Positions 12,254 to 24,382 of a DNA stretch of 64,000 nucleotides are shown here, one piece after another. Source of the stretch: Deroplatys truncata (taxonomy: Eukaryota > Arthropoda > Insecta > Mantodea > Mantidae); contig CM060990.1 in NCBI GenBank assembly GCA_030765065.1, positions 281,941,341 to 282,005,340 of the forward strand. The letters are read 5' to 3'. The notes under the pieces were generated by a model. It had not been told where the DNA came from and made no database searches. It saw nothing but the letters and a program-made list of their open reading frames with translations. The first letter of the stretch is position 1, and each line of letters opens with the position of its first letter. The position numbers and the translations under genes are program-made.

Positions 12254-12559
12254 TCATTGGCGTTTGTCTCTTACACTCTTTATCTGGCATAAAAGATTAC
12301 GTTTTTGCATTATCTCACTTCGAGCAGAGTTGATACTCTGGGCTGACGCACCAGTAAGCTCTGCAGTAAAACGTAGTACTTCGTAAATAGTCGAGGTTGG
12401 GTAATTCTCACAACACTTTGCAAATACGTTTAAAACAATTAGGTTTTCACCACTTCGTAATGGTTTCACCTGGTGATGCTTTACGTACTCCACGCAAACT
12501 CCAGTTTGAACAAGCTGTATGTTCCGTTCCTTCACTTCCTTCCCTGGCGGTGTGCACAT
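12254..12559 (-). pseudogene. Transposase-like helix-turn-helix fragment
   Basis: A 101-residue frame contains LRSGENLIVLNVFAKCCENYP then EVLRFTAELTGASAQSINSARSEI. This helix-rich pattern resembles the N-terminal HTH of Tc1/IS630-like DDE transposases in arthropods. No catalytic domain follows downstream on the same strand, so this is an orphan N-terminal piece. The family link is from pattern only. Confidence 0.45.
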
Positions 12560-12609
12560 GAATTACGTATTGCAGTTAAATGTGCTAATAATAATGAATA
12601 TTTGCATAT

Positions 12610-13100
12610 TGTCGTAGCCTCTTCTTATATTTACTAAAAAATGATGGGGAGCTACTCGCTTGCAAAGTATGTACCGGGAAATTAATCAAACTTATTACGC
12701 GGCGAGGCTACGACGAGGGACGCAGCTAAAGAAAGTACAGAAAATATTACTAATCCGAAACGTTACATGGCTTAAAGGAAGGGAAGGACTCTACACTAAC
12801 ATAATTAAAACTTCCAGAGAATGGATGGCTGATGAATTTATTATATAAAGATAGATAACCTAGTGCTTACACTCTTAGCCCACATGTCCGCCGGCGAGGC
12901 CGCATGGCAGTTGCACGTCCTTACAGCTCGAAGGTCACTCCCTGACTCGTCCCAAGTGACGCTAGCCTCAAGCGTCAGAGACGCTAAACAACTCATCCCC
13001 TCCTAAAGATTCTTAACTCTCCCTACCCCAAGTTCCAACTGCCATCTCAAATCCCGGTGACCAGAGAGACGTATGTCCTATAATCTCTGCATACGTCACA
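12610..13100 (+). repeat. 5' LTR of the non-autonomous element
   Basis: It starts TGTCGTAGCC and ends ATACGTCACA. It differs from the 3' copy by roughly ten substitutions or small indels over about 490 bp, which suggests a fairly recent insertion. A short open frame across it (12660-12848) is repeated in the other LTR and has no recognisable domain. Confidence 0.85.
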
Positions 13101-14779
13101 TCTCCCCCTGGCCACCGAGATCGACGCCCTCGTTGACACAAGGCAAATAATCACAGAAAAGACAATAAAAAGAACAAAAAATGACATACAAAACAAACAT
13201 GTGTGTTGAACACCCAAAGAAAAAAAGAACAATATAAATTGATTTCTTGTGGGCATTTATGAGTCTCGAGTCTTTTCGGATAATGTGTTAATTGAGCACT
13301 TATGCTCGAGCACCCCGCACACGCACACACACCACGCTGCCTCTGTCACACGCACACTACACTGCACCTGAGAGTGAAGGTCCGATGGAACTGTTTGTGA
13401 GTAAGTTTGTAGTGTACCCACAACGACGACTTATCCTGGCTGTAGTGTTGTTAATTCTGCAGGTCGTTGGTGATGACAACGGGGTGGGCAGTCGCTGGCT
13501 TGGACTGCCCCCAAAATAGTGGCTCCTTATGCCACGGCAGTGTAGTGGCTACCCGACAGCTCTCCTGTGGTGACTCTGGAACATCTGGTGTGACAATTGG
13601 GGTGCTCTGCTTATCCGCTCGAGCTCCGCCATCAGCAAAATAACTACAACAAAACCACAAAACAATAAAAAGGGTGCTCTAACAAACAATCACACATAAA
13701 AAACAGTATGTCATGTACAATCAAATATTTCAAATGTTTAAAAGGTTTGCACTGAAAATTCTTTTAACATGGGGCAAAGAGAGAGAAAAAAAGAAATGAC
13801 TACATATTGACATAAGAACTAAATTTTATAGGGGGTTGCCATCCAAAATTTAACACACAATGCTTCACAATCCAAATAGAACATTAGAACAGAATCAGAA
13901 TACATTAACATTATATCAGTAACATTGAATTTTTCATACAGTAACATGACAGGAAAAAAACATATTTGGGATCCCAATATTAATTCTTAATGACCAGCTG
14001 GTACCACTAACAAAAGAAAATAAATGCACTTACAAGACATTCACACATGACAATGAAATGGAAGCATTCATACTGACCATGGCCCAAATTATGCACAACA
14101 CTCACTTAACTAGCTACTGAAAACTACTCTATGCATTACTACAAACTACAAAATAGATCCACAGTACATCCTCAAACTACACCACGTGACATGCTTTCAA
14201 CTACGATTGTCATATTCTACTGTCACTAATACAATTTCTCCTCTACATTACTATCTTCCTCATCTCAATCTCAATCATATTCATAATCATCATCATCAGT
14301 ATTTCAATCATCATCATTACTTCAGTCATCATCATCTTTATCTCAACTTTCAATTTTCTCTTGGACAGTAATTACTGCGAAAACAAAACATCTTCACTGA
14401 CGTGTCTCATTTAACATGCTGCAAAGTCAAAAATATCTAACATAGGCATAACCTTAAAGAAAGCACATTAACATTTCAGGAATGACACAAATAACATGAC
14501 ATTATACTGTTGCATCCACATCCTCCGAATCAAAATTAAGCTGGAAAACAGGTGGTATTATAACTTGCTATCTAAGATGGTAATAAACTTGTTGCATAAA
14601 CACAAAAAAATTATTCTCATTGCATTCACTTCAATACATTAACTCACTCGTGTGAATACATCACACATGCTATACTGGGCACGTTACAGCAACACCAATA
14701 AGCAAAATCTCTAAAATCATCACATTACATCAACTTTCCAGATACATGTAGCCCTCCTGAAAAATCAACACATTTATAC

Positions 14780-14995
14780 AACAACTGTCGGGGTTACACT
14801 TTGGCACTTCCACCGAAGCTGACATCATCTCATCTCTTCTCCTCTCTTTACCACCGTCGGGGTTACTCTTACGCACATCCACCGAGGCAAATATCAACTC
14901 ATATATCTCACATAACCTCACACTACGCCATCGGGGTTACACCTTGGCACTTCCAGCGAGTCAAATCTCACATATATCACATAACCTCAAATATA
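14780..14995. repeat. Three-unit tandem repeat inside the LTR element
   Basis: Three units of about 70 bp start near 14786, 14855 and 14928. Each has a TCGGGGTTAC core followed by CACTTCCACCGA or a close variant, and an AT-rich CATATATCTCACATAACC-like tail. This is a local minisatellite, and no coding function is apparent. Confidence 0.75.
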
Positions 14996-16364
14996 CACAT
15001 ACATACACACACTATTCATGCAACAATTTTCTGCAAATAAAGATCACAGCATCATAATGAAACCCAAAATCAAATCAAATCGAATGCAACAAAACAAAAT
15101 CACATCATTACTCAAAACAATACTGTCACAGAACATTCCTGAAAATGAAAGCTCAATTAAGCACACGGCACCCAAACATATTCCTGCAGCATAACACAAC
15201 AAAACAAATGATTTGCAATTCCCAAAACATAATTCAAAATTTAAGTTACACTAAATAATAATACACTTTTAATTTAGCAGAGACATTTATATCACACATT
15301 ATTCCTGAAACGCAAAGCTTAATTAAGCATCAGTCAGTGAAATAATAAAAATTTAGCATACCTGTGTGAGTTGTAAAACTGTTTCATTCGTCTAAACTTT
15401 AGCACTCACAATGTTCACATACTTACAGGTTATGTTTTTTTTCTTATTCTTTTTACCACAAAATTCCAGTGCAATTTTCCCAAAATCTGGTAACACACAT
15501 ATAGCTGATTCATCAACATCCACGTCGTACTGGCCCATATTAAAGGCACATCAAACCTAATTAGGTGAAGATACTGGCAAGGCTGGTAGTGGCTCCTGAA
15601 ACTTTTACTTACATGAGTAATTGTGAAACATTTTTCCACAAAAATGTGCATTGCGTAACTAAATAAACCAAACTTGGCAACAGTGAAGCAAAATTATCAT
15701 CATTTTCTTTACCACTATTCTTACCGCGAGTGTACAGTGCAAAAAAAATTTCAATATATATACGTGACTTCTTTCATTTTATTACTTTATTATTCTAAAC
15801 AGATGCACCACACTTTTTATACACACGCAAATTTTCAACACGCAACACACGAATTTTGAACTAATTTGTTGCACTTTCGAGTCGTTAATACTTTCAATAT
15901 GACGCAACCAATAAATGCAATGTTACGCACACCAGCTCACACACGCAACCACATTATCAACGTTACAAATATCACCCAATTTTCACAATTCACGAAAATA
16001 TATACTTCAAAATGACCAGCACGCATAACTTTGCACAGTAATATAATTTAGTAGAAATGAAGCCAAAATAAGGGGAAAATAAAGTCAGGAGTTTTAGCAT
16101 CGCGCCGGCGGACAATGGAAAAAATACAAAAATGAACTCAAAATTAAAATTTAAACACGGGACTTTCAGAAATCAAAGCAACAAAATTTAGAATATAGAA
16201 ATCACAAATTATGCCATAAAAATCCTTACCCTTAAGCCAAGAAACAGATTCACATTTTTAGCGACCACGTGGAGGACCAAAAATCGTTCCATTTTATAGA
16301 GAAAAAAAATTTTGCACTTAAAAATCTCACAAAAAAATTAAATTATGCCCGGCCCTCCACCAAT

Positions 16365-16853
16365 TGTCGTAGCCTCTTCTTATATTTACTCAAAAATGAT
16401 GGGGAGCTACTCGCTTGCAAAGAATGTACCGGGAAATTAATCACTTATTACGCGGCGAGACTACGACGAGGGACGCAGCTAAAGAAAGTACAGAAAATAT
16501 TACTAATCCGAAACGTTACATGGCTTAAAGGAAGGGAAGGACTCTACACTAACATAATTAAAACTTCCAGAGAATGGATGGCTCATAAATTTATTATATA
16601 AAGATAGATAACGTAGTGCTTACACTCTTAGCCCACATGTCCGCCGGCGAGGCCGCATGGCAGTTGCACGTCCTTACAGCTCGAAGGTCACTCCCTGACT
16701 CGTCCCAAGTGACGCTATCCTCAAGCGTCAGAGACGCTAAACAACTCATCCCCTCCTAAAGATTCTTAACTCTCCCTACCCCAAGTTCCAACTGTCATCT
16801 CAAATCCCGGTGACCAGAGAGACGTATGTCCTATAATCTCTGCATACGTCACA
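16365..16853 (+). repeat. 3' LTR of the non-autonomous element
   Basis: Direct repeat of 12610-13100 with about 98% identity by eye. Differences include a 2-bp deletion near 16441 and single changes such as GCTAGCC to GCTATCC. It ends GTCACA at 16853. Confidence 0.85.
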
Positions 16854-17188
16854 TGTATTCCAATTAATCTAACTAGAAGATTTAAAGTTATTTTTACAAA
16901 TAATTCTGGAGTTATTTTAAATGTAACGTTATTTTGCAAATTAGTTAGCGGACTTCACTTTCATTCGCGCCTTTTGGCACGCAAGTTGTGCGAATCGATC
17001 AACTAATGAAGTATTACTCAAACATGTGTTGTTTACATTGCAACCTAAACTAAGGCCGGGAAAGGGCCCTTCCAGGACTCGATCTAGTGGCCAAGACAAA
17101 CCTAATGCCCACCAGAGCATTACCTAGTGGAATGTTAAAGGACTAGCGTGCCACGATTGGCAGATTTGATATACGACGGCACCACGTG
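16854..17188. other. Unassigned host-like spacer before the Polinton
   Basis: About 335 bp between the 3' LTR and the left Polinton terminus. I find no gene or repeat. The last six bases (CACGTG, 17183-17188) are a candidate target duplication of the Polinton. Confidence 0.5.
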
Positions 17189-17762
17189 AGTAATGTATGT
17201 CTCTGCTTAGACAAATGGATTAACGATAATCCTGCCGCTAGGGGCGCTAGTGTCACCTTTAATCCGCTCGAATGGCGGGAAATTTGAAGCGTCAGGATTA
17301 GGGTGAATCCAGATGTCTAAGCGGGACATTTTTTCTTTATTTTTCCTGATACATCTTTTATTATTTATTGACTAAATACAAACATAATATGATGGATAAA
17401 TTAAATATATAAGAAATGTCCATGATGGGTAAACTTAGGAGCTAAATGGACATGGTGTAATTGTTTTACCTATGGAATAGCACTAATTGGCAAACCTTAC
17501 AAACCAAAATGGTGCTTTTTTCGACAGCGCGATGCTGGCATAGCGGTGAACTTTGGAAGTAAGCGGTAAAAGCACAGCGCCAGTGCTAAGTAGGTGTACG
17601 AACTAAGGAGAGTACGTCCTAAGGAGGTTTACGTACCGAGGAGGCGTAAGTATTGGAAAGTGTATGAGAGGTGTGATGGAGGTGAAGGGATTGGGTTGGA
17701 GGCGAAGAAGAGTGCTTTTTCGGCGGTGTTTGGGGCGTGGGCGGCGGGCGCGCGCGTGGTTT
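17189..17762 (+). repeat. Left terminal inverted repeat of the Polinton
   Basis: This matches the reverse complement of about 43172-43744. Shared blocks include GGATTAACGATAATCCTGCC near the tip, AATCCAGATGTCTAAGCGGG, CGACAGCGCGATGCTGGCAT, and a run near the inner end containing GAAGGGATTGGGTTGGAGGC. By eye identity is about 90%. Partial internal copies recur inside the element: CCAGATGTCTAAGCGGGG at 17915-17932 repeats the block at 17310-17327. The minus-strand 105-residue ORF across it is repeat-derived. Confidence 0.9.
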
Positions 17763-17959
17763 GGTTGAGAGGACGAGTTGGATGTGTGGTTTGGTGGTGA
17801 AATAGGATGAAGTCATAGGTAAGGGATGTTGGCTATTGATGAATGTGGGTGAAGAGGGGTACATAAGAGAGGATGTGAGGAAATATTCGAAGCGGCAGGA
17901 TGACATTCGTCGATCCAGATGTCTAAGCGGGGACATTTCTTTTCTTTTATTTATTTAAT

Positions 17960-18720
17960 CTTTTTAACGCATGTTTTATAATTCATGCACTAGTGGTAGA
18001 ATTAGGAACTAAATGGACACTGGCGGCGCATCCGGCGGCGACTTCTGGCACGCTTTCGCCGGCTCGCGAGCGTGGGGATGGCGGAGGGAAGAGTGAATCT
18101 GAGGTTAAAGACAGGTGGCCAACATGGGAGCTAAACAAGATGGCAGAGGTCGGCGGCAAGGGGACTTGATGTTAAAGAGAAGTGACCAACATGGGAGCTA
18201 AACAAGATGGCGGAGGTAAGGGGTGGGTCGAGGAGATATGAGACGCGGTGGCGAAAATGCGAACTAAAACAAGATGGCGGAGGCAAGAGCGGATGAGCAG
18301 ATTTTGAGGTTAAAAATAGGAGATAAGAATGGGAGCTAAAAACCAAGATGGCGGAGGGTCGGCAACGGGGATATGCGGTGGTCAACGTGAGAGCTAAACA
18401 AGATGGCGGACGAAAGAGGAGGGTAAGGAGGTTTGAGGTTAAGATTTTTAGGTTAAAACAGGACGTAAGCATGGGAACTAAATCCAAGATGGCGCAGGCA
18501 AGGGTGCGGAGGAGGAGATGTGAGGCGCGATGGTAAAAATGGGAACTAAACAAGATGGCGGAGGTAGGAAGTCTAGGATAAAAATAGAGGTATACGTGGA
18601 GAACTAAAACCAAGATGGCGTTGGCGTGGTGGCGAAAATGGGAACAAAACAACATGGCGGAGGCAAGAGGTCGAGGGACGAGGAGATTTGAGGTTATGGG
18701 TCAACATGCGAAAGATGCCG
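17960..18720 (+). repeat. Array of AAGATGGCGG-containing units (~67-bp period)
   Basis: Nine units carry AAGATGGCGG or a one-base variant, starting near 18137, 18204, 18271, 18345, 18400, 18486, 18552, 18612 and 18651. Most are preceded by GGGAGCTAAAC or a similar lead and followed by GAGG. The core equals the well-known YY1/Pleiohomeotic-type binding word. The array sits just inside the left inverted repeat, upstream of POLB, where a promoter or enhancer would be expected. The 174-residue minus-strand frame over it (18131-18655) is low-complexity and not a gene. Confidence 0.75.
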
Positions 18721-19019
18721 AACGCAACAGGTGGGGACGAGAGGTTTGAGGTTATGAAAACTAAACAACGGACGCGCGTGTTCAAGGAGACTTCCCAAAA
18801 GGAAAATAAATATCATACCATAAACGAGGATGGAAGCGGCAAAGTAACTAACACGAAAGTTGAAAACAAAAAGGAAGGCAGGAAGTGACGTGGCATGTTG
18901 TGATTGGAGAAAATAAGACGATTTGTGATTGGTGGAAATGAAACGTGATTGGATTGGACAAAGGAATAAATGAGACGAAGTGCTGGTGATTTGCGGAGGT
19001 AGTGATAGTAGCTGTGATG

Positions 19020-19330
19020 GTTAACGCATCTGTCGGGATTGGAACCCAGTACCAAAACCCAACACATTAATAAAATTACTCCTTGGACCTTCGTTTTGAA
19101 TGTGACATCACAACATCGAATTAAACGTGAACTATAACGGTATTTTAAATAGGAATGTTGGTGGAATGCGGAGTTCTTTTTATTTTGGGACTCAAACCCG
19201 GTACCAAAACACTGAACAATGTATTTCTAAGCCAAACGCTATTTTAAACAGGAATGCTGGTGGAATGTTGAGTTTGTAGTTTGGGACTCAAACCCAGTAC
19301 CAAAACACTCAACGATATATTCCTACGCCA
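19020..19330 (+). repeat. Two to three tandem ~100-bp units upstream of POLB
   Basis: The units carry GGGACTCAAACCC(A/G)GTACCAAAACACT and TTTTAAA(C/T)AGGAATG(C/T)TGGTGGAATG. Full copies lie at about 19137-19235 and 19238-19330, and a partial, diverged copy starts at 19034. They are non-coding. The remainder of 19331-20090 holds no recognisable gene. Confidence 0.65.
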
Positions 19331-20097
19331 TGCAGGGCCGAAAAATTACCATGCGTGTGGTACTTACCTCTTAGTAGTGTTGATGCGTTACGAAAAGCGC
19401 AGCAGTCATGAGCTTCACGCGACGCGAAAAAATAAAAGCAAACTATTTTTGAAAACGTTTAACCAGCTTTAAGATCAACCAACATCACTACGCACTGATA
19501 TACCTAGGTTTTGTTTAAAACGGTACAGACGCCCTTTGCACAGACGTAATTTAGCTACACCAAAAGCCTGGTACTGGTCCATCGTAATGGTAGCTAGGGT
19601 ACGTAGGAGCAGGGATCTCATTGCCAGTCAAAAGCGATCGAAAACAGTGTACGACAGACTGACAGACGTGTTTACAGTAACTACTGTCGAGGTGTGAATG
19701 AAAGAAATCTGTGGTTGCCGGCAATCCAGCAGAAGCGATAACAAACTTGGTGCTCGTTAACAGGATATTTAAAGCTGCTGATAATTCTAGCTTGCCAAGT
19801 CGGATGCGCGCCAGACTGTCGCCGGCGACTCACGGTCACGCTGGCAACAGAAGTCTGCGGCTGCCGATAAGGCTATGTGAAAACTTGGTTTACACGTGCG
19901 GTAACAGTAATGCTTTGAAGCTGACGTAACATACACACTGCATGTCATTCAATTAACGTAAAGAAACTTAACGGTTGTTTGACGATAAAGGTGCGTATTC
20001 GTTTAGCATAGGGAATGAAAGAAACTGTTGTTTTATGGCAAAAAATTGCTGGTTGGAATAGCCTAGTGAGTAACTCTTTGACTAACGCAAGTGCGAA

Positions 20098-20104
20098 TAT
20101 ATAA
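20098..20104 (+). promoter_or_regulatory. Candidate TATA box of POLB
   Basis: TATATAA lies 42 bp upstream of the first Met codon of the polymerase N-terminal frame (20146). It is in an otherwise gene-free leader and is the best-placed core promoter for the early gene. Not tested. Confidence 0.45.
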
Positions 20105-23100
20105 CACAGTTACAATAGAGTGAAGCATTTGCCTAGTGTAAGACAATGGAAAGCTCTACACAAAAAGTTGTGGCACCCACTCATGCAGGGCTGGAGGAGG
20201 AGATAAGTGACGATGAGGGGGTTTTGCAGCTTACTTTTAAAATTCTGCAGCATCGTCAAAGGACACTGAAGAATTTTTTTCGGGTTTTACGGAGACATAA
20301 ATCTGTGTGTCCGCGATGCCACAGTATGCAGACACAGTGCAGTGGATTTCGCAGGTGTTTAATGATTTTTTAAAATTTGCGAATAAGAACCTACTAGAAA
20401 ACAGCCCCGGGGTTCTGGGTTTAACCATAACGGATTCCCCTTCAAAGCCATTCAATCTCAGTGTTCGCCGTGTAGATCAAGTGAACTCAGAAGCGATATT
20501 ACAAAGCATCCAAAAGGTGATGCAAAGTAACAATGTTTTTCTGATGGAGGGGCCAATCAAGATATCTTGTGTGTGGAAGAAAGAGGTCGCAGGTTCGTAT
20601 TGTAAGCGCTGCGATGAATGCAGAAAGAATAAAGGCATCATAGAAATAAAAACAATGATACCTTATGTATGCCAAGAGCCATTGCAGTGAGCAAAGCACG
20701 GACAGACCACGATGTGAATTACCAAACCACTAAGCGGTCTGAGTTTCTCCAAAAGCGGAAGGCGATAGCGTTGGGTGAGGCGCTAGGGAAGACGGAATGT
20801 AGGTTTATTCTGGATGAAGTAAAGAGATTTGACACATCTTTAAAAGAGTATGCCATCACGTTCTTTGGAGACCACACTGCTTCAAACGTGCTGTACAAAT
20901 CCCAGACGCCGGAAAAAAGAACATCGATGTGATGCTCCACGATGGGCATGTTAACGCCATAGTAGACCTGCACAAATGCTTTCGGTGCAGGCCTACTGCA
21001 GGAGGTGCAACCATCCGTATAAGCATAAAACGGAGTACCACCGCTGTGACCAACTATGCACGAAATGCCACAAACCGTACTTTGACAGATTTGACATTAC
21101 GAGCATTGTAATGCATGTTATCGAGATTTCAAGGGACAGCTATGTTTTCCACAACACTTGGTAAAAGGGGCTCTTTATCCGAAAGGCCTGTCCGTTTGCG
21201 ACGTAGAAAAGGTGAGCCGCTTGTGCAACAAACTGGTGAACACGAGGCTGAGAAAGACCTCCCACCAGTGCGGAGAAGTATTCTGTAGTAACTATAAGTT
21301 GCATGTGCTTCCCAATCACAAGTGCTGCTTTCAAGCATACCGTGCCCCCAATTGTCGAAATCGGTACCTTTTTGTATTTATCGATTTGAATGTACTCAGG
21401 AAACGCTGTATTTGGACAAAGCGGGTACGTTTGTGCACGTGCCAAACCTGTGCGTGCTTTATCAAGTTTGTCCGTTTTGCATCGACGAAGACAACAAAAT
21501 ACGCACTGCATGGAAAGCGGAGTCAAGGAACTGATGTTTATGGACCAATCGATAAACCGCTTGTTTGAGCACATTCCCCAGCCCAGGTTTCAAGGTTGGG
21601 ACGTGATCGTCATTGCACACAACCTCAAGAGCTACGACGGACAATATCTGTTGCAGTACATGTGAGCGAGCTAAACTGGGCGCCCGAACTCATGAATGGC
21701 ACAAAGATATACAAAATGAAGCACGGTGACGTCAATTTTGTGGATTCGCTCAACTTCATACCCATGCCACTGGCTCGATTTTGCGCAGACTTTTCAGTTG
21801 AAGGTAGGCAAAGGCTATTTTCCTTACCTGTTTAACAGGAAGGAAAACGAGACATACGTGGGACCCATGCCTAACGAAGATTTTACTGTCCAGAGGCCAT
21901 GTCCGTAGAGGTTCGAAGAGCCTTCGACCAGTGGCACGAAGAGAAGATCGCCTCCGGATATGTTTTGACATGAAAGCCGATATAGTGACGTATTGCAAAA
22001 TGGACGTGTTCCTTTTAAGTCCGGAGTATTACAGTTTAGAAAGGAGTTCCTTGACGAGAACGGCATCGATCCTTTTAGAGAATGCGTCAACATCGCACAA
22101 ACGTGCATGAACGTGAACAGAAAGCGCTTCATGCCAAAAGACAAGATTGCCGTTATACCCGGAGGCGGGTACCGTCTGGCGGACAGGCAATCGCGCAAAG
22201 CGTGTATTTGGTTAATCTTGGGTGGAGCGGCAAGAAAATGTGACCATCACGCACACAATGAGTGGACGAGAACTCATTATCGAAGGTCACGGGGAATAAA
22301 ACCATGGCTTCTAGATACGAGAGTACCGAGATCACGAAGAAGATGAGGGATGCCGGCCATGCCGTTGTGGAAATGTGGGAGTAAGAGTTCAACGCCATGA
22401 TGAAGGCGAATGAGCAACTAGCACACCATGCCGAACATTTTCCCATTCCGCAACAATTCAACCTTAGGATGCCTGTTTCGTGGGTGGCACCAACTGTACC
22501 AAGACGTATTGCGAGACCTCTGGAAATACGAAAGTGTTTTATTACGACGTATGCGGCCTGTACCCGTTCGTGAACAAGACGAAGCCCTATTCGGTGGGTC
22601 ACCCAAAGATTCACGTGGATCACTTTCCGCGCTTAAAAGACGTGCGGGGAGGCATCGTCAAGTGCACATTCTTACCGCCTCAAAGGCTTTATCACCCTGT
22701 GCTACCGGCGCGCATTAACGGAAAACTGATGTTTCCGCTGTGTCGCGCTTGTGCAGAGGCGGAAAACCAAGAGGAGTGCCATCACGAAGATAAAGACAGG
22801 TCCATGACGGGAACCTGGGTCGTTGACGAGATCAAGGTCGCCATGGAGGAAGGATAACGATTATTGCAGGTCCATGAGATATGGGAGTACGAAGTGGTGC
22901 AATACGACCCAGGCACCGGGGAGAACGGTCTCTTAGAGGACTACGTCAATGCGTTCCTAAAGATCAAGACCGAAGCCTCCGGTTGGCCCTCAGATGCCGA
23001 CACCCCTGTCGCAAAGAGCAATACGTAAAGCAATCCTTTGAGCGCGAAGGCATTGCGCTGGATCCTCAAGCCATTGCCGAAAATCCTGGCAGGCGAGAAC

Positions 23101-23581
23101 TGGCCAAGTTGATGCTCAACACCTTTCGGGGAAAATACGGCCAGAGGGACAATTTGCCTAACAGCGAGCTGTGATGATGATGAGATGCGGTTTAAGCGCG
23201 TTAAACAGCTAAGGTCATCAGCGCCCTTACAAAGTATAAAAGGTACAGTCCAAAAATAAAACTCCGATAAAAAAACCGCATAATTAAAAACGGGACACAA
23301 ACTCGCGATGTCCAAAGGTAAAAAACAAAACACAAAATTCCAAAAACGACCACACTAAAAGCATGGTCAATAAAACAGTAAAACAACGTGTCTAGAACTG
23401 CAGAATGCGAGGGACACGAGCGCCAGATGTCCATTGGGGAGGAGATGCCCCATTTAAAAGACAATATAAAATCACACAGTCAAAAGACGCTCAGCGCATC
23501 AAATGCGTCGGCTAAAGCCAATGTCACTGATAAAACGTAAAAGACATTCTACAGCACGCGCGTCGTCTGCCAAAACGTTGG

Positions 23582-24382
23582 CTAGGCCAACAGACAGACC
23601 AACACGTGCGCGCAACGTAGCGAAAACTTGACACTCTTGTAAAATGTGCGCACCGTTAAGGGCGCATCACACTGCTCACAGAGTGGTGCGGGGTCACCAC
23701 TGAGCAGGTATCTATGACTAAAAAAGCAATGTCTGATTCGTAAACGAGCTAAAAGTACCTCTTCCCGACGACACAAACGAGAAGAGGTACCCCAGACTAA
23801 CGGAAGAGGTTTAACCTCCCGCAACTTGTTCCCCCTAAGACCCGCCCACTCATCGCGCCAGCGCGAGAGGATACGGTAGCGTAAAACAACATAAAAATCT
23901 GAGGAAGGAACACTACAGATAAAACATCTGGGTGATAAAATGGCCGATTTCGCAGCGGCGTCGGCAGACTCGTTGCCTGAGATGCCCACATGACCTGGAA
24001 TCCACATGAAGGACACGCTGCTGCCAGAAGCACCAAGCGAGTGGAGCAGGTCATGGATGCTCTGTACGAGCGGGTGGTAACTATACAGCGCGTGAATACT
24101 CTGAAGGGCACTCAGAGAGTCCGTACAAACAACACAGCGCCGTAAGACGTGGCGCTGAATGTATAAAACACATTGATATATACTACAAAGGTCCGCGGTA
24201 TAAATCGAACATTGTCCAGGTAAACGAAAAGTAAAACTCTGTGCACCAAAACCAAAGGCACATCTTACTCCAACATCAGTCTTAGACCCATCGGTATATA
24301 TAAAATGACAGTCCCCGAACTGCGCCTGTAGTTCTAAAAAGGCGGATCTAAGGACAGAAGCAGGGGTCTCATTTTTCGGCAT
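23582..24382 (-). pseudogene. LINE copy B RNase H domain and C-terminal tail
   Basis: The 266-residue frame has the RNase H order of motifs: FIYTDGSKTDVG (Asp), YTADLCSIYQC (where Glu is expected but Asp is found), VVCTDSLSALQSI (Asp), and MWIPGHVGISGNESADAAAK (terminal Asp and His loop). A tail with spaced Cys/His residues follows (CFFSHRYLLSGDPAPLCEQC). RNase H would remove the RNA strand during target-primed synthesis. It overlaps the RT thumb frame in another phase, so a frameshift lies near 24350. Confidence 0.9.

Larger units (their letters stand above)
12610..16853 (+). mobile_element. Non-autonomous LTR retroelement without recognisable genes
   Basis: Two direct repeats of about 490 bp (12610-13100 and 16365-16853), both TG...CA, flank a 3.26-kb AT-rich interior. 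The interior has no open frame longer than about 80 residues and no gag, protease, RT or integrase motifs. Just inside the 5' LTR, CCCCCTGGCCACCGAGA (13103-13119) is a plausible primer-binding site. The flanks (CATAT before, TGTAT after) are only a weak target-duplication candidate. The size and lack of coding fit a LARD-like derivative mobilised by another element. Orientation is set by the candidate primer site. Confidence 0.7.

Noticed and set aside
12660-16601. A conserved gene suggested by the same 60-residue ORF at 12660-12848 and 16269-16601
   Set aside because: Both lie in the two LTRs of one element; similarity reflects LTR identity, not coding selection.
18131-18655. 174-residue minus-strand ORF (Leu/Ser/His-rich, membrane-protein-like)
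   Set aside because: It lies over the tandem AAGATGGCGG array; its composition and periodicity follow the repeat, and no conserved domain is visible.
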